Shown here one piece after another: positions 36,408-44,994 of a stretch of 45,010 nucleotides of DNA; within the stretch, counting starts at the first letter, position 1, and each line of letters starts with the position of its first letter. The DNA comes from Xanthomonas sp. (lineage in GTDB: Bacteria > Pseudomonadota > Gammaproteobacteria > Xanthomonadales > Xanthomonadaceae), in assembly GCA_018262705.1 (NCBI GenBank), contig JADFDQ010000015.1:1-45010 (forward strand). Reading direction: 5' to 3'. The notes beneath the pieces are model-generated. The model saw only the letters and a program-made list of their open reading frames with translations. It was not told the DNA's origin and did no database searches. Both the position numbers and the translations under genes were made by a program.

Positions 36408-39296
36408 GTGGATCCGCGCAGATTCCAGCAGGTGGCCGAGCTGTACCATGCGGTGCGCGAAAGTCCTGCCGAAGATCGCCTCGGACTTCTTGCAAGCGCG
36501 GAGCCCGAACTGCGCCGCGACGTGGAATCGCTGCTTGCGCAGGACACCGAAAGCACATTTCTGGAACACCCGGCGACCACGGCGGCACTGTCGCTGTTGA
36601 CGAATACCGAACCGGCCGCACTGCCCAGCGGCAGCTTGCTCGGCCCTTACCGCATCGACCGTCGCCTGGGCCATGGCGGCATGGGCGATGTGTACCGCGC
36701 GATCGACACGCGGCTTGGGCGCGCGGTCGCGATCAAATGTGTGCGCGCACGATTTTCTTCGGAATTCCTTGGCGAAGCGCGCGTGATTTCGGCGCTCAGC
36801 CACCCCAACATTCGTGCGCTGTACGACATCGGCCCGGATTACATGGTGATGGAACTGGTCGATGGCGAAACGCTTGCTGAGTGCCTCCAGCGCGGAGCAC
36901 TGCCGGTCAAGGATGCATTGGCGTATGCCCGGCAAATTCTCGCGGGACTGGCTGCTGCCCACGCCAAGGGCATCGTTCACCGCGACTTGAAACCAAGCAA
37001 CATCATGCTGTCGGCCTCCGGCGTCAAGCTGCTGGATTTTGGGTTGGCCCGATTCTTCGAGGAAGACGCCGACACCCAGACCGGCCAGGTCATGGGCACC
37101 CCGGCCTACGCCGCGCCGGAACAACGCAGCGGCCAACGCGCCGACCCACGTTCGGACATCTACTCATTCGGGCACGTCCTGCACGAAATGCTGACGGGAA
37201 CTCGCGCTGGCTCGGCGTATCCGCCCGTGCACCCGCACGCCCTTGAAAAACTCATCGCCCGCTGCCTGTGCGAATCCCCCGATCAACGCTGGCAATCGGC
37301 CACCGAATTGGCGCAGGCATTGGCGTCTATCGATGCGGCGCAGACATCAAGATGGCGTTCGCCAATGGCACGCTGGAGTATTGCGGCCTGCCTCTTCATC
37401 GCCATTGCTGCTGCCGTGGCATGGCCGTTGCTCCGGCCATCGCCGCGCGTATTGACCGACAAAGACACGGTGGTGCTGGCCGAGTTCGGCAACCGCACCG
37501 GCGATCCGGTGTTCGACGACACGCTGCGGCTGGGGCTGGCGGTGCAACTCGAACAGTCGCCGTTTCTCAGCATTGTCACCGAAGGCCGCATCCGGCAGGC
37601 GCTGACGATGATGGGACGGGCCGCAGACGCACGGCTGCCGCCGGAAGTTGCGCTGGATCTGTGCCAGCGCATCGACGCCACGACGGTGATTTCAGGCGCG
37701 ATCGCACAGGTCGGCAAGCCCTACCAACTCACGTTGCGCGCACTGGATTGCGCCACCGGAGCCACGCTTGCCAGTGCCGAAACCGAAGCTGCGGACAAAA
37801 ACCATGTACTCAAGGCATTGGGCGAGGCGTCGTCGCAGCTTCGCGGCAAACTTGGTGAGGCGTTGAGCAGCGTGCGTCGGCGCGACATTCCGCTGGAGCA
37901 GGCCACCACGCCGTCGCTCGCCGCGTTGAAGGCCTACAGCGAGGGCATGCGGCTGTTGTGGAGCGGCAATGACCCGCTCGCCGCCATTCCACGGTTCAAG
38001 CGCGCAATTGAACTGGATCCCGAGTTTGCGCTGGCATACGGCGTGCTCACCATCGAGTACTCCAACCTCGGCGAATCGCGGATCGTCGCCGATTACGCCC
38101 GCCGCGCCTACGCCCTGCGCGATCGCGTCAGCGAGCCCGAGAGCTACTTCATTCGCGCCCGTTATGGAAAATCCGGAAGCGGAAACATCGACATGGCCGT
38201 ACAGGCCAGTCAGGCCTGGATTCAAGCCTATCCGCGGATGCCCGTGCCGCACATCCTGCTGGCCGGCTCGATCTACCCCGTGATTGGTGAACACAACCGG
38301 GCCAGAGAGCATGCGCTTGCAGCCATTCGGATGACACCGGGAAATCCCATTCCCTATGCCTTGTTGATGGACAATGACATTGCGTTGAATCAGTTCGACG
38401 CTGCCCGCGCCGCACACGCGCAAGCGCGCAAATTGAACCTGCATTCGCTGATGTTCGCGATCGACCTCTATCAACTCGCTTTTCTGCAACACGATGCAAC
38501 GGGCATGTCGCAACAGCTCGCCGCCACAAAAGGACAGGCCGGTTTCGAGGATCAATTGCTGGCGGCCGCGTCCGAGGCGGCGGCGTTCCATGGGCGCATG
38601 GACGAGGCACGGCACCTGACCGAGCAGGCGATGGGTGCAGCACAGCGCGCCGGAGAACAGGAACCCGTGGCGGTGTACCTGGCCATGTCCGCCGTGCGTG
38701 AAGCACTGTACGGCAATGCAAAGGAAGCCAGACAACGCGCACAGTCAGCCATTGAGCGCTCATCGGCGCGTGACGTGCTGTATGGCGCTGCGCTTGCGCT
38801 TGCTATATCCGGTTCCGATGCCCAAGCCGAGTCGCTGGCGGCGCAACTGGCGCACCAGTTTCCGGAAGACACGCTGGTTCGATGCAGCTATTTACCCACG
38901 TTGCAAGCCAGGCTGGCACTCAACCGCGGTGCCGCAAGCGAGGCGCTGAATCTGCTTCGCCCCGCCGCACCCTATGACTTGAGCGTGACGCGATCCAGTC
39001 CCCTGGGTTGGACGGCGCTGTATCCGATCTACATGCGTGGCGAGGCTTATCTGGCTTCGAAGGACTATCCAAAAGCCGTCGTCGAGTTCAAAAAAATTCT
39101 GGACAACCCGGGGCTTGCGATGTATTTCCCGGTCGCCAGCTTGGCGCGTTTGCGGCTGGCGGAAGCCTTGTCAAACGCCAATGAACGCGCTGCAGCGTTG
39201 GCGGCCTATCGAGACGTGCTCGTCATTTGGAACGATGCCGACCGCAACTTGCCGGTACTGAAGCAGGCTTTTGCCGGGAGCGCTCGCCTGCACTGA
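36408..39296 (+). CDS. Ser/Thr protein kinase with transmembrane helix and TPR region
   Basis: A 962-residue Hanks-type kinase. After a helical N-terminal region with DPRRFQQVAELYHAV, the kinase domain (about residues 79-310) shows the Gly loop LGHGGMGDVY, Lys110 in VAIK, Glu123, HRDLKPSN (191-198), DFG (210-212) and APE in AAPEQ. All catalytic residues are present, although the stretch between Lys110 and Glu123 is short. One membrane helix lies at about 325-345. The exterior part has a region like the TolB-N-terminal fold (VVLAEFGNRTGDPVFDDTL) and then TPR-like repeats to the end. GTG start. Kinase, sigma factor and autotransporter adjacency suggests a signalling unit, but the sigma gene is damaged. 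Confidence 0.92.
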   Translation: MDPRRFQQVAELYHAVRESPAEDRLGLLASAEPELRRDVESLLAQDTESTFLEHPATTAALSLLTNTEPAALPSGSLLGPYRIDRRLGHGGMGDVYRAIDTRLGRAVAIKCVRARFSSEFLGEARVISALSHPNIRALYDIGPDYMVMELVDGETLAECLQRGALPVKDALAYARQILAGLAAAHAKGIVHRDLKPSNIMLSASGVKLLDFGLARFFEEDADTQTGQVMGTPAYAAPEQRSGQRADPRSDIYSFGHVLHEMLTGTRAGSAYPPVHPHALEKLIARCLCESPDQRWQSATELAQALASIDAAQTSRWRSPMARWSIAACLFIAIAAAVAWPLLRPSPRVLTDKDTVVLAEFGNRTGDPVFDDTLRLGLAVQLEQSPFLSIVTEGRIRQALTMMGRAADARLPPEVALDLCQRIDATTVISGAIAQVGKPYQLTLRALDCATGATLASAETEAADKNHVLKALGEASSQLRGKLGEALSSVRRRDIPLEQATTPSLAALKAYSEGMRLLWSGNDPLAAIPRFKRAIELDPEFALAYGVLTIEYSNLGESRIVADYARRAYALRDRVSEPESYFIRARYGKSGSGNIDMAVQASQAWIQAYPRMPVPHILLAGSIYPVIGEHNRAREHALAAIRMTPGNPIPYALLMDNDIALNQFDAARAAHAQARKLNLHSLMFAIDLYQLAFLQHDATGMSQQLAATKGQAGFEDQLLAAASEAAAFHGRMDEARHLTEQAMGAAQRAGEQEPVAVYLAMSAVREALYGNAKEARQRAQSAIERSSARDVLYGAALALAISGSDAQAESLAAQLAHQFPEDTLVRCSYLPTLQARLALNRGAASEALNLLRPAAPYDLSVTRSSPLGWTALYPIYMRGEAYLASKDYPKAVVEFKKILDNPGLAMYFPVASLARLRLAEALSNANERAAALAAYRDVLVIWNDADRNLPVLKQAFAGSARLH

Positions 39297-39325
39297 GCGT
39301 ACTGCCTTGTGGCTGGATTCCTCGG

Positions 39326-40027
39326 CTATCGCCGCAGCGCGGCATCGAGTTGCGCCAGCCGCTGCGGTGTGCCGACATCGGTCCAGCGTCCGTGGTGGTG
39401 CTGGCCAGTCACGGAGCCGCGCGTCATCGCGGCGCGCAGCATTGGTGCCAGCTTGAACCTTGGTGGGTCTTCATTGGCGCCCGGTGTCGAGCCAATGATT
39501 TTTCGCCAACCGTCGAAAATCGAGGGCCGGTACACGCCGATACCGGCGAAGGTCAGCCGATGTTCGCCTTCGGAATGCATGCGGCCGCTCACATCCAGCG
39601 CGAAGTCGCCGTTCGGGTTGTGCGCGGGATTGTCGACCATGACTAAGTGCGCATCGCCCTTCGGCGCAGGTGGCAGCTTGGCGAAATCAAGGTTGCTCCA
39701 GATATCGCCGTTGACGGCCAGAAACGGGCCGTCGCCCAGCAGCTGCAGCGCGTGCCACATGCCGCCGCCGGTTTCCAACGGCTGCGCCCCTTCGAATGAA
39801 TAATGCAGGCGCAGTCCCCAGCGCGTGCCGTCGCCGAGCGTGGCCGGGAACTGGTCGGCCAGCCAGGAGGTATTGATGACGACGTTGCGCACGCCGAGCG
39901 CGGCCAGCTTGTCCAGGTGCCAGACGATCAGCGGCTTGCCGGCGACTTTGAGCAGCGGCTTGGGGGTGGCGTCGGTCAGCGGGCGCATCCGCTCGCCGCG
40001 ACCGGCGGCAAAGAGCAGCGCTTTCAT
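39326..40027 (-). CDS. murU: N-acetylmuramate-1-phosphate uridylyltransferase MurU
   Basis: A 233-residue sugar nucleotidyltransferase. The N-terminus MKALLFAAGRGERMRPLTD and PKPLLKVAGKPLI form the nucleotide and magnesium site, followed by LETGGGMWHAL and FLAVNGDIWSN. These match MurU, which makes UDP-MurNAc from MurNAc-1-phosphate in the cell-wall recycling bypass that avoids fosfomycin-sensitive MurA. The ATG overlaps the amgK stop (ATGA), and amgK-murU pairing is the recognised signature of this pathway. A glucose-1-phosphate or mannose-1-phosphate transferase is unlikely given the partner gene. Confidence 0.9.
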   Translation of the reverse strand: MKALLFAAGRGERMRPLTDATPKPLLKVAGKPLIVWHLDKLAALGVRNVVINTSWLADQFPATLGDGTRWGLRLHYSFEGAQPLETGGGMWHALQLLGDGPFLAVNGDIWSNLDFAKLPPAPKGDAHLVMVDNPAHNPNGDFALDVSGRMHSEGEHRLTFAGIGVYRPSIFDGWRKIIGSTPGANEDPPRFKLAPMLRAAMTRGSVTGQHHHGRWTDVGTPQRLAQLDAALRR

Positions 40028-41043
40028 ATCGATGCAGCCGCAGCGCTGGCCAACGCAGGCGCGATGCGGGTGTCGATCAGGCGCCGGAGTCCGTCGAGTT
40101 CGCGATAGCGCGGAAGCGCGGTGTCGAGATAGGTGAAAAAGCGCGGCGCGTCGACGAGGTATTTCGGCTTGCCGTCGCGGTGGTTGAGGCGCGCAAAAAT
40201 GCCGATCACCTTGAGATGGCGCTGGATGCCGATCAGATCGGCGTCGCGGCGGAAGCGCGTGCGTTCGGGAACCGGCAAACCTGCGGCAGCGGCGCGCGCG
40301 TGATAGCCGTCGAGCCAGTCGGACACCCGCGCCTCGGGCCAGCTCAGGAACGCGTCCTTGAACAGGCTCAGCGGGTCGTAGGCGATCGGGCCGCGCACCG
40401 CATCCTGGAAATCCAGCACCGCCGGGCCATCGTTTGCCGGCATCAGGTTGCGCGGCATGAAATCGCGGTGGACCAGCACCTGCGGCTGCGCCAGCGCGGC
40501 GTCGATCAGGAAGCGGTAGGCGACGTCGAGCGTCGCGCATTGTTCCGGCGTCAGCGTGAGCCCGAGGTGTTTGCCGCAGAACCAGTCGTCGAACAGGTGC
40601 AGTTCGCGGGAGAGCAGGGCTGCGTCATAAGCGGGCAAGTCCGCCGACGGTTCGATCCGCTGAATTTTCAGCAGTTGATCGATCGCGGCATCGAACAGCG
40701 CATCGGCATTGCTGGTATCGATCACCTGCAGATAGGTGTCGCGGCCGAAGTCCTCCAGCAGCAGAAAGCCGGCCTCGACGTCGCGCGCCAGCAGCTTGGG
40801 CACCCGCACGCCGCCGGCTTCCAGCAAATCGCGCAGACGCAGCCACGGGCGCACGTCTTCCTTGTCCGGCGGGGAATCCATGACGATGCGCGTCGGTGGC
40901 ATGCCGGTCGTGCGCCAGTAGCTGCGGAAGCCGGCGTCGGTGGAAGCGCGTTCGAGGTCGATGTTCGCCTCGCGCAGCGCGGTGCGCGCCCATCGCAAGC
41001 GCTGTATGGCGCGCGGATCGTTGGTTTCGGGATGAGTGGTCAT
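40024..41043 (-). CDS. amgK: N-acetylmuramate/N-acetylglucosamine kinase AmgK
   Basis: A 339-residue aminoglycoside phosphotransferase-fold kinase that phosphorylates anomeric MurNAc or GlcNAc. Diagnostic parts are RIVMDSPPDKEDVRPWL, FLLLEDFGRDTYLQ, the catalytic loop VLVHRDFMPRNLMP and the metal-binding VLDFQDAVRGPIAYDPLSL. The product feeds MurU. The start ATG lies 51 bases from the divergent xanB start, so the two share a promoter region. The open frame extends upstream over xanB, but that part is antisense and not coding. Confidence 0.92.
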   Translation of the reverse strand: MTTHPETNDPRAIQRLRWARTALREANIDLERASTDAGFRSYWRTTGMPPTRIVMDSPPDKEDVRPWLRLRDLLEAGGVRVPKLLARDVEAGFLLLEDFGRDTYLQVIDTSNADALFDAAIDQLLKIQRIEPSADLPAYDAALLSRELHLFDDWFCGKHLGLTLTPEQCATLDVAYRFLIDAALAQPQVLVHRDFMPRNLMPANDGPAVLDFQDAVRGPIAYDPLSLFKDAFLSWPEARVSDWLDGYHARAAAAGLPVPERTRFRRDADLIGIQRHLKVIGIFARLNHRDGKPKYLVDAPRFFTYLDTALPRYRELDGLRRLIDTRIAPALASAAAASI

Positions 41044-41094
41044 GCGCAAAGGGTAAACTGCCGGACATTGCGTCGCGAAAGGATTTTCATTCAC

Positions 41095-42498
41095 ATGATG
41101 ACACTGCAGCCCGTCCTGTTGTCCGGCGGCTCCGGCACGCGCCTGTGGCCGTTGTCGCGGGAAGCCTATCCGAAGCAGTTCCTGCCGTTGGGCGGCGAGC
41201 AGACGATGCTGCAGGCGACCTGGCTGCGGATCGGCGACCTGAGCGCGACGGCGCCGATCGTTGTGGCCGGCGAAGAGCACCGCTTTCTCGTCGCCGAGCA
41301 GCTGCGTCAGATTCAGGCGCCGACCCCGGCGATCCTGCTTGAGCCGGTGGGCCGCAACACCGCTCCGGCGATCGCTGCGGCGGCCCTGCAGGCGCAGCAG
41401 GGCGGCAACGACCCGCTGCTGTTGGTGCTGCCTTCCGACCATGTCGTGCGCGATGCCGAAGCCTTCCGGCGTGCCGTGCGGGAGGCGGTTCCGGCGGCGG
41501 AGGCGGGTGCTCTCGTGACCTTCGGCATCGTTCCCTCCGGCCCGGAAACCGGATTCGGCTATATCCAGGCGGCGGCCGGGCAGGGCGTGCGCAAGGTGCT
41601 GCGCTTCGTCGAAAAACCCGATCTGGCCACCGCGCAGACGTTTGTCGAAGACGGCGGCTATTTCTGGAACAGCGGCATGTTCCTGCTGCGCGCGTCGCGT
41701 TATTTGGAAGAACTGGGTCGCTTTCGCCCCGACATCCTGGCAGCGGTGGAAAAGGCGTTTGCCGAAGCTGCGCGCGACGGCGATTTCGTGCGACTGGACA
41801 AAGCCGCGTTCGCGGCCTGCCCGTCGGATTCGATCGACTACGCGGTGATGGAAAAGACCGATGCGGCGATGGTGCTGCCGTCGGAGTTCGGATGGAACGA
41901 CGTCGGCTCGTGGTCGTCTTTGTGGGACGTGAGCGCGCAGGACGAGGCGGGCAACGCCTGCCGCGGCGAGGTGATCGCGATCGATAGCCGAAACAGCTAT
42001 GCGTGGGCGCAGCGGATGGTCGCGCTGGTCGGCGTCGAGGATCTGGTGGTGGTGGAAACCGCCGATGCCGTGCTGGTGGCGCACAAGTCCAAAGTCCAGC
42101 AGGTCAAGGATGTGGTTTCTCGCCTGAAATCCGAAGGCCGCACCCAGGCCGTTCTCCATCGCGAAGTCCACCGCCCCTGGGGCAGTTACGATTCGGTCGA
42201 TGTGGGCGCGTGCTTCCAGGTCAAGCGCATCAAGGTCAAGCCAGGCGCACGGCTGTCCCTGCAGTCCCACAAGCACCGCGCCGAACATTGGGTGGTGGTC
42301 ACCGGCACCGCGCGCGTCACCCGCAACGACGAAATCTTCGACCTGTGCGCCAACCAGTCGGCCTATATCCCGATCGGCGCCACCCACCGGCTGGAAAACC
42401 CCGGCGCCGAAGTGCTGGAGTTGATCGAGGTGCAGTCCGGCGACTATCTGGGCGAAGACGACATCGTGCGCTATGAGGATCAGTACGGGCGGGCTTGA
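41095..42498 (+). CDS. xanB: Bifunctional mannose-1-phosphate guanylyltransferase / mannose-6-phosphate isomerase
   Basis: A 467-residue two-domain enzyme making GDP-mannose for exopolysaccharide and LPS sugars. The N-terminal transferase has VLLSGGSGTRLWPLSREAYP, LEPVGRNTAPA and RFVEKPD. The C-terminal cupin isomerase (about residues 355-467) has HRPWGSYDSVD and the zinc site LQSHKHRAEHWVVV. Length equals that of XanB of Xanthomonas and AlgA of Pseudomonas. AAGGA lies about 12 bases before the first of two adjacent ATGs. The stop overlaps (TGATG) an ATG that leads into a different, noncoding frame over the GGDEF remnant. Confidence 0.96.
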   Translation: MMTLQPVLLSGGSGTRLWPLSREAYPKQFLPLGGEQTMLQATWLRIGDLSATAPIVVAGEEHRFLVAEQLRQIQAPTPAILLEPVGRNTAPAIAAAALQAQQGGNDPLLLVLPSDHVVRDAEAFRRAVREAVPAAEAGALVTFGIVPSGPETGFGYIQAAAGQGVRKVLRFVEKPDLATAQTFVEDGGYFWNSGMFLLRASRYLEELGRFRPDILAAVEKAFAEAARDGDFVRLDKAAFAACPSDSIDYAVMEKTDAAMVLPSEFGWNDVGSWSSLWDVSAQDEAGNACRGEVIAIDSRNSYAWAQRMVALVGVEDLVVVETADAVLVAHKSKVQQVKDVVSRLKSEGRTQAVLHREVHRPWGSYDSVDVGACFQVKRIKVKPGARLSLQSHKHRAEHWVVVTGTARVTRNDEIFDLCANQSAYIPIGATHRLENPGAEVLELIEVQSGDYLGEDDIVRYEDQYGRA

Positions 42499-42501
42499 TG
42501 T

Positions 42502-42882
42502 TCGAACGCTGTTCCGGGCGATATCGACCACTTCAAGAACGTCAACGACCGTTTTTGGCATCTGGTCGACGATGCCGCGCTGCGCTTCATCGTGGAGACT
42601 GTCCGCCGTCTATTACGAGACGTGGATGTCATCGGACGCTGGGGCGGCGAAGAATTTCTGGTCGTTTTGCCGGGAGCCGAGCGCGAAGCCGCTTTGGCGA
42701 CGGCACAGCGCATGCAGGCGGCGCTGTCTTCGTCGCTTTGGTCGTGGCAAGGGGAATCGGTGCCGCTACGGGCCAGTTTTGCGGTGACCGCATCGTCGGG
42801 CGCTCCGCTCGACTTGCAGGCCCTGGATCGTGCGCTGTATCGGGCCAAGGCGCGGGGCAGGAACTGCGTCGAAGTGGCGTGA
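42502..42882 (+). pseudogene. Remnant of a GGDEF (diguanylate cyclase) domain
   Basis: The frame from 42520 reads DIDHFKNVNDRFWHLVDDAA and then RLLRDVDVIGRWGGEEFLVVL, LDRALYRAKARGRNCVEVA, about the last 120 residues of a GGDEF domain. The beginning of the domain and any sensor or start codon are missing; xanB ends 4 bases earlier. Two conserved Gly positions are changed (FGH to FWH, VGD to VDD), as expected in a decaying copy, although GGEEF is kept. A GTG at 42592 could start a 96-residue product, but without the substrate-binding half it would be inactive. It is a truncated pseudogene, perhaps left by a deletion that joined xanB to it. Confidence 0.8.
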
Positions 42883-42902
42883 GCGCTTCTAAGGGGTGGT
42901 GT

Positions 42903-42933
42903 AAATGCAAATCAATATCATTGAACTGCATTT
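42903..42933. promoter_or_regulatory. 31-bp nested palindrome, candidate metalloregulator operator
   Basis: AAATGCA and TGCATTT form the outer arms and TCAAT and ATTGA the inner arms around ATC; 12 of 14 symmetric positions pair. It is strikingly AT-rich against its surroundings and lies about 75 bases before the start of the CbiX-like protein. The inner part has some likeness to Fur-type boxes. A TTGACC hexamer (42932-42937) at its edge could be a -35. Confidence 0.55.
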
Positions 42934-43008
42934 GACCGTAAACTGTGCCGATTCCTGCTGTGTTGGGCAGCGCCGAATTCAAGCACCCGTACGCGAGATG
43001 AAATCTTG

Positions 43009-44757
43009 GTGACTTCAGCACGTTTGCATTCGCTCTGCCTGTTGACCATCGGCGCAATGCTGCTTGCTTTATTACTGACCGTGCCCGCCGCCGCTGCGCC
43101 ATCGATCGGAAGTGTGCAGCCCTCGGGCGTGTTGGTCGTCACAGCGGATCGCGGCTTCCTCGGCAATGCGGAGATTCGCGACGCCTTTGACGCTTTCGCG
43201 CAGGGCCGCAATGCCGAGCTGCTGTACATCACCGACGCGCGCAGCGAAGCGGTGTTGGATGCACAACTGGCGGCGCTGCGCCAGCGCGGCGCGCGTTCAG
43301 TGACGGTGCTGCCGCTGGTGCTGTCCGAGCAGGAAGCGCGCTGGCAGCTGGCGCGCGGCTGGCTGCAGGCGCGGAAAGATGCGGGCGCGGTGCTGGAATT
43401 TGCCAAGCCCTATGGCAGTTCCTATCTGGCAGTCGAAGATCTGTCGGCGCGCTTGCGCGACGCGCAGGCGCACGGTTCGCGCCTGCTGTTGGTTGGCTAC
43501 GGCGCGGGCAATGCGGCGTCGGCCGAGGCGATGCGCAGCCAGTTGCGCCGGATGGGCGCGTTTGCCAGCACGCTGGCGCCCGAGGTGATCGATGCTGCGG
43601 TCTATCCCGAGCGCGGTGCGCAGGATGCGGACGTGCTGCGTTCGCGTTTCAGTGACGCGGTGAAAGCGGCGCAGGGCGCGGTGGTGGTTCCGGTCGGATT
43701 TGCGCCCCGCGCCGACACCATGATGGATTTCAACAGCTGGTTTGCTTCCGATCTGCCCAAGGATGCGCAATTGCTGTCAGCGCAGATCGCAAGCACGGAG
43801 TCGCTGACGCAGTGGTTGCAACGTGCGGCCGCGAAGACGCAGTTGCAACGTGCTGCGCCGGATCCCGCGCAAATCGGCGTGGTGGCATTGACCCACGGCG
43901 CCGATTGGTTCTGGAATCACGATATCGAACAGGCGCTGGCGTCGGTGGGCGCGCGCCACACGCTGGCATTCGCTTTTTCGATGGCCGATCCGCCGGTGGT
44001 CGAGCACGCGGTGCGCGAGTTGGAGCGCGACGGTGCGCAGGCGGTCGTGGTGGTGCGTGCGTTCGGGATGGCCGATTCGTTTCGCAGCGACGTCGAGCGC
44101 ATGCTTGGGCTGGATGTCGAAAATGGAAGTGCGCCACCGGCAATGTCTGGACATGCCATGGGCGGCATGGGTGGAATGGAGATGGGGCATCACGACGGCG
44201 GGGAGACCCTTGCGGCCGCACCGAGGATTCGTTCGTCACTGCCGATGGTAACGGTGGGCGGTGTCGATGATGATCCGCTGTTCGCACGTGCGTTGTTGGA
44301 AAATGCGCGTTCCGTTGCGAAGAATCCGGCGCAGGAAACCATCATCCTGATGGCGCACGGGCAGGGGGAAGATGCTGCGAATCAGCGCTGGCTGGATTTG
44401 TTGGGAAGCTTGGCCGGGCAAATGCGCGCCTTCGGCGGCGATCGTTTCCGCGCAATTCGGGTGGCCACCTGGCGCGAGGACTGGCCGGACAAGAACAAGG
44501 ACGCCGTGGCGCAGGTGCGCGCGATGGTGGCAGAGGCCAGTCGTGACGGCGGTCGCGCGCTGATCGTGCCGGCCCGGATCAACGGCCGCGGCGCAGCAGA
44601 CCGCTATCTGACCGGACTCGATTTCGGCTGGGGACAAGGCTTCGTGCAGACGCCGTACTTTGCCCAGTGGTTCGAACAGGAAATCGCCAAGGGGCGCGAG
44701 TTGCTGCAGTCGGAGCCTACACCCGCGCAGGTGACGCATCCCGCGCACGCGCATTGA
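43009..44757 (+). CDS. Exported protein with four CbiX-like chelatase modules
   Basis: A 582-residue protein with a signal peptide or anchor (LCLLTIGAMLLALLLTVPAAAA, about residues 9-30; split for length). Four modules follow the CbiX/SirB half-domain plan, starting near residues 40 (GVLVVTADRG), 158 (LLLVGYGAG), 288 (GVVALTHGAD) and 443 (TIILMAHGQGED). Each has a later strand like SVTVLPLVLS or GGRALIVPARI. The metal-site His of the HG motif is kept only in modules 3 and 4. A Met/His-rich loop, GHAMGGMGGMEMGHHDGG (about 381-398), looks metal-binding. Known CbiX/SirB proteins insert cobalt or iron into sirohydrochlorin in the cytoplasm; an exported form suggests metal or tetrapyrrole handling in the envelope. 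GTG start; TTG three bases upstream is an alternative. Function is unproven. Confidence 0.75.
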   Translation: MTSARLHSLCLLTIGAMLLALLLTVPAAAAPSIGSVQPSGVLVVTADRGFLGNAEIRDAFDAFAQGRNAELLYITDARSEAVLDAQLAALRQRGARSVTVLPLVLSEQEARWQLARGWLQARKDAGAVLEFAKPYGSSYLAVEDLSARLRDAQAHGSRLLLVGYGAGNAASAEAMRSQLRRMGAFASTLAPEVIDAAVYPERGAQDADVLRSRFSDAVKAAQGAVVVPVGFAPRADTMMDFNSWFASDLPKDAQLLSAQIASTESLTQWLQRAAAKTQLQRAAPDPAQIGVVALTHGADWFWNHDIEQALASVGARHTLAFAFSMADPPVVEHAVRELERDGAQAVVVVRAFGMADSFRSDVERMLGLDVENGSAPPAMSGHAMGGMGGMEMGHHDGGETLAAAPRIRSSLPMVTVGGVDDDPLFARALLENARSVAKNPAQETIILMAHGQGEDAANQRWLDLLGSLAGQMRAFGGDRFRAIRVATWREDWPDKNKDAVAQVRAMVAEASRDGGRALIVPARINGRGAADRYLTGLDFGWGQGFVQTPYFAQWFEQEIAKGRELLQSEPTPAQVTHPAHAH

Positions 44758-44884
44758 CCGCGCAGCGACGGCACCCAACGCTAGGCCTGTCGGCTGTGGA
44801 TGCTTTTCGATCGACCGCAATTCGTTGTCACTGCGAGATTGCCTGATTGTTGTTGGCAGCCCACTGTGCGGCTTTATGCTTTCT

Positions 44885-44933
44885 CTGACCCCTGACCCCT
44901 GACCCCTGACCCCTGACCCCTGACCCCTGACCC
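44885..44933 (+). repeat. Heptamer tandem repeat, 7 x CTGACCC
   Basis: Seven exact head-to-tail copies. On the minus strand the unit is GGGTCAG, one base different from the GGGGACA unit (as GGGGTCA) at 5161 and 26512. It lies in the 237-base gap 44758-44994, which otherwise holds no gene that I can support. Confidence 0.9.
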
Positions 44934-44955
44934 CTGAGATGGCCCGGGTTTGACG

Positions 44956-44992
44956 GACACCTTTGAACGGGGACAATCCCCGGGGAGGTGTC
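44956..44992 (+). other. Nested inverted repeat before the right-edge gene
   Basis: GACACCT (44956-44962) pairs with AGGTGTC (44986-44992), and inside it GGGGA (44969-44973) pairs with TCCCC (44977-44981) around CAA. The right outer arm overlaps the ribosome-binding site GGGGAGGTG. It could be a translational control hairpin or the terminal inverted region of an insertion sequence. Confidence 0.45.
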
Positions 44993-44994
44993 AC

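Noticed and set aside
44885-44933. CRISPR-like direct repeats.
   Set aside because: Units are 7 bases with no spacers; this is a simple tandem repeat.
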